Source: Oscillospiraceae bacterium
Lineage (GTDB): Bacteria > Bacillota > Clostridia > Oscillospirales > Oscillospiraceae
Length of the DNA stretch: 59,726 bases
Reading direction: 5' to 3'
Assembly: GCA_020025275.1 (NCBI GenBank)
Contig: JAHHSI010000011.1
Coordinates: 1 to 59,726, forward strand
Shown here piece after piece: positions 37,927 through 48,600 of this stretch. Made by a program: the position numbers and the translations under genes. The notes below the pieces were generated by a model that was given only the letters and a program-made list of their open reading frames with translations, ran no database searches and was not told the DNA's origin. The first letter of the stretch is position 1. Each line of letters starts with the position of its first letter.

Positions 37927-38248
37927 TGGTTTTCTGGGAAGCGGAAGATTTCTGGGGCGTTATAGAATCCTGAAGCATCTGGACTTTTAGAAAATAAAAG
38001 TGCGGAAAGTCGAAATGCGGGCGTGTGCTGTGTAAATTTGCAAGGGATCTTTATAATATGGATTGATGCCGTTTGTGAGTTTTGTGATCTTTCAGGAGCT
38101 TTTTGGCTGACGGTGCAGCGAGAAGAGGGAGGGGGAGGCGGCGGAATCTGTACAAAGACGGCCGACAGCAGGCGACGATAGATAAACAAAGATAAACTAA
38201 ATAACAATACATCTTTTTGGCGTGTGTGTCCAAATAAAAAGGAAATTA

Positions 38249-38278
38249 TTGACGTATTTTGTCACTTTGTGTTAAAAT
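38249..38278 (+). promoter_or_regulatory. Candidate sigma-A promoter of the type VII secretion locus
   Basis: TTGACG (38249-38254), an 18-bp spacer and TAAAAT (38273-38278). It is the only strong promoter match ahead of the twelve or more closely packed plus-strand genes that follow. The leader is unusually long, about 270 nt. Confidence 0.62.
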
Positions 38279-38554
38279 GACATTAAAAAATCAGAGGGAT
38301 AATTTACCAGACAAGAGGCTTGGAAGCAGGTCTGCCGCACCAGAAAAACGAGAAAAGAACAGAGGGACCCGGGAGCAGCCACAGGATCGGCGAGAGGAAA
38401 ATGGGATGAAATAGCGAAGAGCGCTTCTTCAAAAAAGTACGACACGAAAAACGGTCACGACCGCAGAGAAGTGGCGAAGTACTGCACCGGACAGCGGAGA
38501 TCAGGAAGGACAGGCCGCAGGACCTTTTGACAGCGGGCAAAGGAAGGAAAGCGA

Positions 38555-39622
38555 ATGAAGATTAAAGAGAAAACAAAAGAATGCCGACTTGCTGTCAAAG
38601 CAAGGACCTCCTTTGGTGAGACCATCGACACAAAGGAACTGGATCGTTTTTCACGGATGTATCTTCGGGGGTTTCTCCGACCGCAGAAGATCCAGAGCCG
38701 AGCGGCAGAGTATACCGGTCCGGTGGGGATCAGCCTTTTTGAGCGGCTGCAGCACCCCATTTCCAAACGGGACTTTCTCTTCCTGCTCGAACAGATGGTG
38801 GTGGCCGTGCAGAAGATGGAGGCCAACCGGATGCCGCTTTCCGGACTGGTGATGGACATTCACCATGTGTATATCAACGAAGTTACGAAGGAAATACAGT
38901 TTTTGTATCTGCCGCTGGCGGGGGAGAGGCCGCAGGCGGATCTGGTGACTTTTTTTGAGTCCATTGTCTATTCAGCAAAACCGTGCGGAGAAAAGGACGG
39001 CGAATGCGTCGCCGCCTTTGCCTATTTCTTCAAGGAACTCTCCCCGTTTGACGTTGGAAAGATCGAGAAATTCGTGCTGAAAGAGGACCGCAGTGTGGTC
39101 AATACCATCAAAAAGCACCATGCCGGGCAGAGTGGCTATATGACCGATAAGCACCAGCACTACTACAACCACTACGGCACTCCGGGGGAGGACGATGACG
39201 AGGAGGCTACCGGCCTTCTGGAGGACTCGGAGGACGAGGCCACCGGTCTTCTGGAGGAGGAAGCCACGGGGCTGCTCTGCGACGAGGAGGACGGCACCGC
39301 TCTTTTGACCGAGACTGCCATAGATGTGCATTTTCCGACGCTCTACCGCCTGGCAACGGAGGAGAGCATCCTCATCCATAAGCCCGTGTTTCGGCTGGGA
39401 AAGGAAAAGAATTGCGTGGATTATCTGGTGACGGACAACAACGCCGTCAGCCGGAGCCATGCCGACATTATTACGCGGGGAAGTACCTATTTTGTGACGG
39501 ATCTCCACTCAAAAAACCACACGTTCATCAACGGGCAGGAGATTCCGGCACAGTGTGAAGTGGAGATCTGCGACGGCGATCAGCTGCGGCTGGGTAACGA
39601 GGAATTCATCTTTCGGATATAG
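38555..39622 (+). CDS. DUF6382-like and FHA-domain protein of the type VII locus
   Basis: The 355-residue protein has an N-terminal region (about 1-190) resembling DUF6382. A very acidic linker (about 211-255) carries the repeated motif T-G-L-L three times (Thr219, Thr230, Thr238) plus T-A-L-L at Thr248. A C-terminal FHA domain follows (about 276-355) with FRLGKE, NNAVSRSHADI and HTFING. FHA domains bind phosphothreonine peptides. Its place directly before a PP2C phosphatase and a Ser/Thr kinase makes it a probable kinase substrate and reader. It is a distant paralogue of the FHA protein at 48949, sharing the segment ending FLYLPLA/LVYLPLA. No membrane helix is seen, so it should be cytoplasmic. 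AAGGAAGG precedes the ATG. Confidence 0.85.
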   Translation: MKIKEKTKECRLAVKARTSFGETIDTKELDRFSRMYLRGFLRPQKIQSRAAEYTGPVGISLFERLQHPISKRDFLFLLEQMVVAVQKMEANRMPLSGLVMDIHHVYINEVTKEIQFLYLPLAGERPQADLVTFFESIVYSAKPCGEKDGECVAAFAYFFKELSPFDVGKIEKFVLKEDRSVVNTIKKHHAGQSGYMTDKHQHYYNHYGTPGEDDDEEATGLLEDSEDEATGLLEEEATGLLCDEEDGTALLTETAIDVHFPTLYRLATEESILIHKPVFRLGKEKNCVDYLVTDNNAVSRSHADIITRGSTYFVTDLHSKNHTFINGQEIPAQCEVEICDGDQLRLGNEEFIFRI

Positions 39623-39648
39623 CAAAAGAACGAGGAGTGTGAGCAGCG

Positions 39649-40413
39649 ATGCGATTTACAGCCACGGCTGATACGGACATCGGGATTTCAAAAAACACCA
39701 ATCAGGATAGTCTCTTGATCAAGCATGCTTCTTCCAATTGCGGGGAAGTGCTGCTGGCCGTTGTCTGTGATGGCATGGGCGGCTTGGCCAAAGGAGAGGT
39801 GGCCAGTGCCGCAGTGATCCGCCGCTTTGCCCGGTGGTTTGCCCAAGAGCTGCCGCTGGAGCTGGACAATTTGGATATGCGGGTGATCGGCGCCAAGTGG
39901 TCGCTCCTGCTGAAAGAGCTGAATGTGGACCTTCTGGAATACAGTGAGAAACATCAGGGAATCCGTATGGGGACCACGTTTTCCGGAATCCTGTTTGTGG
40001 GAAACCGGTATGTGATCGCCCATGTGGGGGACTCCCGTATCTATCAGATCACCTCCACCATGACACAGCTGACCACGGATCAGACCTTTGTGGCCAGAGA
40101 GGTCAGCCGCGGGACTCTGACCGCAGAGCAGGCTAAGACGGATAAGCGCAGGAATATGCTCTTGCAGTGTGTGGGCGCATCCCAGTCGGTAGAGCCGCAG
40201 GTGATCTGCGGTGAGGCCAAGAGCGGCGTCTATCTGCTCTGCTCGGACGGCTTCCGCCATGAGATTACGGAAGGCGAGATGTATGAGGCGCTGTATGCGG
40301 CACAGCTGCACAGCAAAGAGACCATGCACGCGCAGGCCAGGGAACTGATCGAGCGGTGCAAGGCGCGGGGCGAGAAGGACAATATTTCTGTTCTTTTGAT
40401 CAAGGCGGAGTGA
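39649..40413 (+). CDS. PP2C-family protein serine/threonine phosphatase
   Basis: This 254-residue protein is a complete PP2C (PPM) phosphatase. The metal-binding aspartates are all visible: Asp20 in NTNQDSLLI, Asp41 in VCDGMGG, Asp200 in LLCSDGF and Asp244 in EKDNISV, plus the AHVGDSR strand. Such enzymes remove phosphate from Ser/Thr residues using Mn or Mg ions and usually oppose a Hanks-type kinase encoded beside them. Here that kinase begins 11 nt downstream. No membrane segment is present, so it acts in the cytoplasm. Within this locus it probably resets the phosphorylation state of the FHA-linked proteins. Confidence 0.95.
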   Translation: MRFTATADTDIGISKNTNQDSLLIKHASSNCGEVLLAVVCDGMGGLAKGEVASAAVIRRFARWFAQELPLELDNLDMRVIGAKWSLLLKELNVDLLEYSEKHQGIRMGTTFSGILFVGNRYVIAHVGDSRIYQITSTMTQLTTDQTFVAREVSRGTLTAEQAKTDKRRNMLLQCVGASQSVEPQVICGEAKSGVYLLCSDGFRHEITEGEMYEALYAAQLHSKETMHAQARELIERCKARGEKDNISVLLIKAE

Positions 40414-40424
40414 GGCGAGGATAG

Positions 40425-42077
40425 ATGGCAGCAATCGGATCTGTAATTGATGATAAATATGAAATCCTGAAGGAAATCGGCCGGGGCGGAATGTCCGTTG
40501 TCTATCTTGCCATGGATCAGCGCCTGAATAAGCAGTGGGCGGTGAAGGAGATCCGCAAAAAGGGCAGCGGAAAGAACGACGAGATCGTGGTCAACAGCCT
40601 TCTGGCGGAAGCCAATATGATGAAGCGGCTGGACCATCCTGCACTGCCGCGGATCGTGGATATTATCGATAACGGCAGTACCATCTACGTTATTATGGAT
40701 TACATCGAGGGAGAATCACTCGATAAGGTCCTCAATGAATACGGCGCCCAGCCGGAAGAGCTAGTGGTGGGCTGGGCCAAACAGCTGTGCGATGCACTTT
40801 CTTACCTGCACGCACAAAAGCCGCCCATCATCTACCGGGATATGAAGCCGGCCAATGTCATGCTCAAGCCGGAGGGCAACATCAAGATCATCGACTTCGG
40901 CATTGCCAGAGAGTACAAGGAGCAGCAGCTGGCCGACACCACCGTGCTGGGGACCAAGGGCTATGCCCCGCCTGAGCAGTACAGCGGCCAGACGGATGCC
41001 CGCTCCGATATTTTTGCTCTGGGGATGACGATGCACCATCTGCTGACCGGTGTAGACCCCCGCAACGGAGAAGCCTATGCCCCGGTGCGGCAGTGGAATC
41101 CGGAGATCTCGGAAGGCGTGGAGATCATCATTGACCGCTGCGTGGAACCGGCGCCGGAAAACCGCTATCAGAGCTGTGCGGACCTTCTCTATGATCTGGA
41201 ACACCCGGAGCTGATTACGAAGGGCTTCAAGAAAAAGCAGAAGCGAAAGTTCCTGTCGTTTGCGCTGGCCGCCGGAATGGCCCTGGTGATGGCGATTTGC
41301 GGCGTGGGGCTGCAGACGACGGCCCGGCATATGAACAATCAGGACTATGAGGGCAACCTGTTGGGGGGGGACCCGCAGCATTTCTTTGCTGCGGTGGACA
41401 TCTATCCCCAACGTGTGGATGCGTATAATGCACTCATTGAGTACTATAAAAACCATGAGGCAGAGAATGAGGAGATCACGAGAGTGGGGAATGCCATCGA
41501 GACCCACGGGGAGGCGTTGGATCTGAAAGATCCGGCCGTTGCCGATCTCTATTATGATATGGGGAAGCTTTACTTCTCCGACTACGATGGCTCATTCAAA
41601 GCCCGGGCGGTCAGCGCGCAGAATTTCTTCAAAGCGGCGGCGGAGGCGCCGGCCGACTTTGACAAGAAGGAGATTGCCGCCTGCTATGATGCGATCTGCC
41701 GCTTTATGACGAATCAGAGCACCACGTCCGAACACTCTCTGGCGGATTTTACAGCGCTGTTTGAGGAAATCGAAGCGGCCATGGCCGTGGTGGACAGAGC
41801 GTCGGACAGCGAGGCCAACTACGATAAGATCTCCTTTTACTATGTGACCATGCTGCTCATCAACGATCAGGCGGAATATATGGCCGGGGTCGGTTTTGAC
41901 CGGCAGACAGCGCTGGAACTGATGGCAGCACTGCGGGAAAAAGCGGAGGGCATCACCTCGACGCTGTCCTATGTTAATGATCTGCAGGAAGAAATGGCGT
42001 CCGGCTATGACTCGTTTACGACCAACATCAACGCCAAATATAACGAAGTGGAAAAACGCAGGCAGGGGGGAAAGTAA
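40425..42077 (+). CDS. Membrane Ser/Thr protein kinase, candidate EssB counterpart
   Basis: This 550-residue protein has an N-terminal Hanks-type kinase domain (about 12-262) with every key residue: Gly-rich loop IGRGGMSVVY, Lys41, catalytic Asp139 and Asn144 in YRDMKPANVML, Asp157 of DFG and APPEQ. The usual HRD His is Tyr, as in several bacterial kinases. A basic stretch leads to one membrane helix (about 276-297) and an extracytoplasmic, mostly helical domain of about 250 residues. There are no PASTA repeats. Cytoplasmic kinase fold, single helix and outer helical domain is the plan of the T7SSb pseudokinase EssB/YukC, but here the kinase looks active. It lies between the PP2C gene and a Thr-rich membrane protein 1 nt downstream. 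Confidence 0.92.
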   Translation: MAAIGSVIDDKYEILKEIGRGGMSVVYLAMDQRLNKQWAVKEIRKKGSGKNDEIVVNSLLAEANMMKRLDHPALPRIVDIIDNGSTIYVIMDYIEGESLDKVLNEYGAQPEELVVGWAKQLCDALSYLHAQKPPIIYRDMKPANVMLKPEGNIKIIDFGIAREYKEQQLADTTVLGTKGYAPPEQYSGQTDARSDIFALGMTMHHLLTGVDPRNGEAYAPVRQWNPEISEGVEIIIDRCVEPAPENRYQSCADLLYDLEHPELITKGFKKKQKRKFLSFALAAGMALVMAICGVGLQTTARHMNNQDYEGNLLGGDPQHFFAAVDIYPQRVDAYNALIEYYKNHEAENEEITRVGNAIETHGEALDLKDPAVADLYYDMGKLYFSDYDGSFKARAVSAQNFFKAAAEAPADFDKKEIAACYDAICRFMTNQSTTSEHSLADFTALFEEIEAAMAVVDRASDSEANYDKISFYYVTMLLINDQAEYMAGVGFDRQTALELMAALREKAEGITSTLSYVNDLQEEMASGYDSFTTNINAKYNEVEKRRQGGK

Positions 42078-42078
42078 G

Positions 42079-42573
42079 ATGTCGGAACTGCTATCAACAT
42101 TAGCCATTGTGGCTTACGGCATTGCCGGCGTGTGTCTGGCCCTTGCGGTATTCTTTTGGTTCTTTTTTAAGATCCCCTCCGTTATCGGCGATCTGACGGG
42201 CCGAACGGCCCGCAAGTCCATTGCCCAGATGCGGGCGGCTAACGAAAAAGCCGGTGCAAGCCGCAGCCGGGAGCATCGGAGCCATCGATCCCACGGCGAA
42301 GTCTCGGCCGCCGCACCTCGTGGCAGGGGGCTGTCTGCCGCAGAGGCATCGGAGGCAAGGCCGGAAACCGGCCTGCTGGCCGAGAATCGGGCGGCGGATT
42401 TTGTGCCGCAGGGAACTACGGTGCTCGAAGAGAATACCACAGGGCCGCTTATCCCGGAGGAAACCACCCTCCTGCGGCAGGAAGACCAGACCGGTCGATG
42501 CCGTACCGGCGGGAAAGAGCTGACCATGATCGACGAGGTCATGCTTGTCTACACCGAAGAAGAGATCGGCTAA
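42079..42573 (+). CDS. One-helix membrane protein with Thr-rich putative phosphoacceptor tail
   Basis: The 164-residue protein has one membrane helix (about 6-32) and a long cytoplasmic tail. The tail is basic and Ser/Arg-rich at first (58-90), then acidic with threonines followed by Leu at +3: Thr97 in ETGLL, Thr113 in TTVL, Thr121 in TGPL and Thr129 in TTLL. The ETGLL segment matches the repeated ATGLL motif of the first FHA protein. I recognise no named family. Position right after the kinase (1 nt gap) and the motif sharing suggest a substrate that recruits FHA domains to the membrane once phosphorylated; this is inference. The start at 42079 has GGGGGGAAAG upstream. Confidence 0.72.
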   Translation: MSELLSTLAIVAYGIAGVCLALAVFFWFFFKIPSVIGDLTGRTARKSIAQMRAANEKAGASRSREHRSHRSHGEVSAAAPRGRGLSAAEASEARPETGLLAENRAADFVPQGTTVLEENTTGPLIPEETTLLRQEDQTGRCRTGGKELTMIDEVMLVYTEEEIG

Positions 42574-42628
42574 GCGCTTTGGTCCAAAGAAAAAAGTAGT
42601 AAATTCATATACGTAAGGAGAGCGATCC

Positions 42629-45600
42629 ATGAGTAGTGTAAGAAGCAAGCCTTGCCACAGATTGCTGTCAGCATTTCTGGCACTGGTAATGGCCGTTTCC
42701 ATGATTCCGTTTACGGCGGTCGCCACGGCTGCTACGCTGGAACATCCGGATGCGGTGACGATCTGTGTGAAAGACGAGAAGAATCGCCCTGTACAGGGGG
42801 CGGCGGTGGATGTGACCATCATCTCGCAAAAAAACGGCTCGACACAGAAGCAGCTGACCACCGATGACACGGGATGTGTGGAGGTGCTTCCGGCGGAGGA
42901 GTTCGTCAAAGGAGAGCTGAGTATCTCTGCAGAGATCCGCAAAGAGGGGTACAAGACGGACCGTACTACGATCCAAAACACGAAAATCACCTCAAAAAAC
43001 CAAAATCTGGAAGTTGTGCTGAAACCGTCGGGCGTCACGCCCCCTGATCTTCCGCTCATTGAGGATGTGACGATCGAGGGTAAGAGCTCGGTTTATAACG
43101 GCAGCAAGCAGACGCTGGTTTCCGTGACAAAGGTCAAGGGTGATACTGTCACCTATGCCATCGACGGGGGCAAGCCCTCCCGGGAAAAACCCGTGCGGCG
43201 TGACGTGTGTACGCACCAGATCACGGTCACCGTCCGCAGAGCCGGACACCAGGATCTGGTCAGAACGGTAGAGGGAAGCATTGTACCGGCAGATATCACC
43301 GGCATCAACATGGTGGGCAAAAATGTGACCTATGACGGCCGTGAGCAGCAGATCATCACCGTGCAGGGAACCTTTGCGAGAAAAGATGTTGTGACATGGA
43401 CGGTTGACAAAGACGGCGCCGGAATGCCGGAGACAACCGTCTCTCATCAGCCGCCCAAGGTCCGTGAGGTGGGTACCTATACGGTCACAATGGAACTGGA
43501 CCGGGGGGCCAACTATAAAAAACTGGTGCTGGGCCCCGTGACAGCGAAGGTCCAGGAGGGAACACTGGAATTGAAAGACCTGACCGTGCAGGGCTTTGCC
43601 GGTGTCTACACCGTGGAAAATGGGGCGGCAAAGGCATATCCTGCCGTTTCGGTAGAGAATCCCCGTGGGTATCATCTGCAGTATCAGCTGGATGACGGCG
43701 ATGAACGGCAGGATCCCGCCGCATGGGTGGAGGAGATCCCTACCGTCACCAATGCAGGATCCTATCTGATTTGGGTCAGAGCCGTGCAGGAGGGATATCA
43801 GGACACGGAGGTCCCGGTGATTCCGGCCCAGGGGGCGCAGCCGCCGTACAATGTTGTAATTGCACCGGCGCAGCAGTCACTGCAGTTCAATGATCCGGCG
43901 TATACCGATGGTGGAAACTCCGAAGTGACGGTGGACAAGGTAGCCCCCTTTGAAGAGACCTATGATTTCTCGGCCAAGGGCGATAACGCTGTGGGCGGCC
44001 AAGTGAGCTATGCTCTTGAACTGAGTGAAGAGGACGCCGACATCGCCAGCATTGATCCGGCGACGGGAAAACTCACGGTCACCCATCCCGGTAAGATCAC
44101 CGTGGTGGCCAAGGTGGACGGGAACGAGAATTATGCTCCACGGGAGATCCGCCATACGTTGGACGTGTTGCCGGGAGGCGGCGGCAACGGCACATACATC
44201 GGTTTTGAACATAAGACCGTGGATGACTATACCATCGGTCAGCAGAAAGGACAGGCGGCCGTCAACCGTGCCATCAAAAAGGTGCATCGTGATTGGGGCG
44301 AAGTCACCTACAGCGTGGTCGATGGCGATACTGTGGGCCTTGCCGTGGACGGAAAGGGCACGGTGACAGTCTCCGACTATGCCAAGCTGATCACCGCCGC
44401 CAATGCGGCCAAGGGGAATTTGGTAGTCACGATCCGGGCCGATAAAGCGGCCGTGCTGGGAAGTAACGGCAAGATCCGCTATCCTGCCGACTTTGCTACG
44501 TATCCGCTGACGGTCAAGTTCTTCCCCACACCGGAGGGCAAGATCACTATTTCCAAGCCCACGGGTAAGGACGGCTGGTACGTCAAACCGGCGGTGGTCA
44601 CGGCGCCCAAGGGCTATCTGGTCGCCAATGTGCAGGGCAACACGGGAGACAACTTTGCTGCCCAGGTGCTGCTTCAGGATGACGGTGCGGCGGAGCGTTT
44701 CGTCTGCCTGCAGGATCCGGCCACAGGCGGCATTGCGGCCCCCATTTCCGTGAAGATCAAGATCGATCTCAGTGCGCCTGCGGACCTGTCCTATGAGATT
44801 TCGGAGCAGACGCTGATCGAAAAAATCGGCGAGAAGCTGGGTTTTTATAAGCCAAATGTGAACATCACCATTAAGGCCAAGGACCCGGCGTCCGGGGTGG
44901 ATCACTTTACTTGGTCGTATATCCGGGAGGAAGGGGCCAGCAGCGACAACGCCGAGAATATCGTAAACCAACTGCAAAAGGTGGATGAGGTAGTGGATGG
45001 CGTCGCCGTGGCCCATGTAACGATGCCCCGTGAAAAAGAGGAGCAGTATCGCGGCACCTTCTCTTTTACGGCTACGGACGTGGCCGGTACGACCAGTGCG
45101 GCCAAGAGCGAGGACTACGTGTTTGTTGTGGATACGATTGCTCCTACAATGACGGTCCAGTATGCCGGAAAGGATAACTACGACGGAGCCATTCACTCGG
45201 TGGGCAATGTACATTATTTTAACGGTACGGTGGATGCGGCCCTGACCATCAAGGAGGCCAACTTTGATCAGCAAGATGTCCGGATCACCGTTTCCAAGAA
45301 CGGGGAAGAAGGGATCGAACCGACGCTCACTTGGACGAATCGGGACGCCAATACCCATGTGGGGACCTTCTCTATTGCAGGAGACGGGGAGTATGTGGTG
45401 AGTGTAGCCTATCAGGATAGGGCGGACAACGATCCCATCGACTACCGCTCCGAAGTGTTGGCCATCGATACGGAAAAACCGGAGGTCAATATCGAGTACA
45501 TCCACGACGGAGAGACGCAAAAGACCATTTTTACAGTAAAGGAGAATCACTTCCGGCCCCAAGACGTGACGGTGACCGGCACCATGCAGGATATTACCGG

Positions 45601-48600
45601 AAAGCCGCTGTCGTTTACACCGGAGCAGCTGACGGAGCTGCTGCGGCAGGGAACGTGGGTCGAAGGCGCCGATAATACGTACACCTTTACATACGACCAG
45701 TATGTGGACGGTATCTATCAGCTGACGCTCAACTATCGGGATACCGCAGGATGGGACGCCGATCCCTTCGTGGCCGAGACATTCGTGGTGGACCACACCG
45801 CCCCGGTGGGATTGAAGATCGAGTATGCCAAGTCCCCGACGGACGAATTTCTGGAGAACATCACACTGGGCTTCTACCGCCCCTCGGTCACGGTGCGGCT
45901 GACGGCATATGACACCAGCGCCGGCGTGGAGTTCTTCACCTGGCGATACACCCGTGAGCCTAACGCCAGTGTCATTAACCACCCCGCATCGCTGCCGAAA
46001 AAGACCGTCGAGGCGCATCAGGATCCGCACGATCCGTCAAAATTTACGGCGGAGTTCGCCTTGACGGCTACGGAGGCGGAGCAATACCGTGGCTATCTGA
46101 CCGCAGCGGCGGAGGACCAGTTCCACAACCGAACCGAGGAAAAGGCGGATAAGAACAACATTGTGGTGGTGGACACGTGCCCGCCGACCATCAAGCCGGA
46201 GTATACGAAGGCTGACCGGGCGGATGTGGATGCGAACACCTACTACTACAATAACAACATTGACGTGGCGCTGAAGATCACGGAGGCGAACTTTGATCCG
46301 GCGGACGTAAAGATTTCCGTCACCAAGGACGGCGCACCGTTTGCCCACGGGGAGGTCTCCTGGACGCCGAAGGACAAAGAAGATGTCAGTGTGGGAACCT
46401 TTACACTCAAAGCTCCCGCAGATCACTCCGGCGACGGTGCGTATGTGATCACGGTGGCGTATCAGGACCGCTCCGGGAACCAGATGCAGACTTACGTTTC
46501 GGGCACCCACGTGATCGACACCACGAAGCCGGCGGTGGAGGTCACCTATCAGAACCAGACGCCGGCCAATGTCCTCCAAGACCGCTATGGTCACGACCGC
46601 TCATATTTTGGCGACACGCAGACGGCGGAGATCACCATCCGTGAGCGCAACTTCAATGCCGCGGATGTGGACATTTATCTGACCGCCCGGGATGCCGGCG
46701 GTGCGCTGCTGGACGTGGACGCTCTGCATACCAAGTCGGCCTGGACGGTGGGCGAGACTCCGGACATCCACCGCCTGACCATTACCTACCCCGGCGATGC
46801 CAACTATGCCTTTGACATTGCCTACACCGATCTGGCCACCAATGAGGCGGAGGACTATACACCGGACTATTTCACGGTGGACCGGACAGCGCCCACACAG
46901 CTGTGGGTGGAGTACAGCGACAGCGTACTGGATACCTCCATCGACAATACGGGCTACAGCTTCTATAACGGAAAGGTGACGGTGACGCTGTCTGCGGAGG
47001 ACTCCGTCTCCGGTGTTCACTCCTTCTGCTATAACTACCGCAATGCCCCCGGCGTCAGCAATGTCAATGCCGAGCTGGTGGATCAGGCCATTCAGGCGGG
47101 CAGCATTACCTATTCGGATGACGGAAAGCAGGCCACGGCGACCTTTGAGATCCCCCGAGAGGTTCTCACGGCGGAGAATCAGTTCCACGGAAGTGTGGAC
47201 TTCACGGCAGTCAACCGCAGCAACGGCCAGTCTGATCCCCACAGGGAAGCAAGACGTCTGGTGGTGGACACGCTGGCCCCGGTGGCGGAGATCAGCTACA
47301 ATGAAGCGGTCAACGAGGTGGGCGACGTTGCCTACTATAACGGAAACATCAACGCATCGGTGACCATCCGGGAGGCTAACTTCTATGCCGAGGATGTTCA
47401 CATTCTGGTGTCCAAGGACAAGGGACCGGCCACGGAGGTGATCCCCACATGGACCGACAGCGGCCATGATGTCCATGTAGGCACCTTTACCCTGCACGAA
47501 GACGGGGACTATTTCGTTACCGTGGACCATCGGGATAAGTCCGGCAACAGCATGGCGACCTACACCTCCAAGCAGATGACTATTGATACGGACATCAAAG
47601 AGCCCACCTACAGCATCAACGGAGTTGCCAGAACGGAGATCGGCGGAGCGTATAAGAATGACGTGTCCGTGGCCTTCCAGTTCGAGGATCAGAATTTTGA
47701 CACGAAAACCATCACGCTGACCAGAACCCGGTTCAACGCCGTGGAGGATGTCACCGCACAGTTCATCCAAGTGGCAGAGACCGAAAAAGGCGGCTCCGGC
47801 AGCTTTACAATCCCGCCGGTCGTGGAAAATGACGGGATTTACGTGCTGCATGTCAGCATGACCGACCGGGCCAAGCATACCGCCGAGTCGCAGATAAAGT
47901 TTACGGTCAACCGCTTCGGCTCCGTCTATGCCTATGATGGAACACTGGCCGCACTCATCCGGGACGGCGGACAGTATGTGACAGGGGTCAAGGAGGATCT
48001 GGTGATCACTGAGTATAACGCAAGCCCGCTGCTGCGCGACAGTCTTTCGATCCTGATCACGCGGGACGGGACCCCCATCGATGTGGATTTCCTCAGCAAT
48101 CCCGCCACCATTGACGAGCAGGTAAGCGTGGGGGAAAGCGGCTGGTATCAGTACGTGTACCGGATCAAGGCCTCCAATTTCGCTGAAGATGGCGTCTATA
48201 AGATCTCTTTGGCCTCCAAGTATGCGGCAGATGACTCCGGGGAGAACGACTCCACCAGTGTTCCGGAGAACTCCATGGACCCGTCGGGCCATCCGATTCT
48301 GGACACCATGACCTTTACGGTGGACTCCAAAGCTCCGGAGATCCGCAATGTGGTCAATCTGGAAAAGCCCATCGTGAATGCCCATACGCTGGACGTGAAG
48401 TACACGGTGGTGGATGTGGGCGGCCTGCAGTCCATTGACGTGATCGTCAACGGTGAGACGGTGGAGACCATCACCGACTTTGGCGAGAACCTCTTCAGCT
48501 ACACAGGACAGTTCACCATGAGCGAGAAGTTTGAAGCGCAGACCGTGCAGCTCCGGGCCACTGACCGTGCCGGAAACGTGACGGATACCGCATCGGAGGA

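Larger units (their letters stand above)
37880..38554. other. Adhesin to secretion-locus spacer of about 675 bp
   Basis: After the adhesin terminator there is an AT-rich stretch with no gene. The promoter at 38249-38278 is followed by about 270 nt of purine-rich leader before the first FHA gene. The leader has a small inverted repeat (GAAGA/TCTTC near 38419) but no riboswitch I can name and no ORF with a ribosome binding site. Confidence 0.5.

Noticed and set aside
38279..38554. Long leader of the secretion locus considered as a c-di-GMP or other riboswitch
   Set aside because: The conserved core of the riboswitch classes I can recognise is absent, and only a small inverted repeat is visible.
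40425..42077. Classical PrkC/PknB-type housekeeping kinase
   Set aside because: It has no PASTA repeats outside the membrane and is not next to the usual rsgA or translation-linked genes; its context is the secretion locus.
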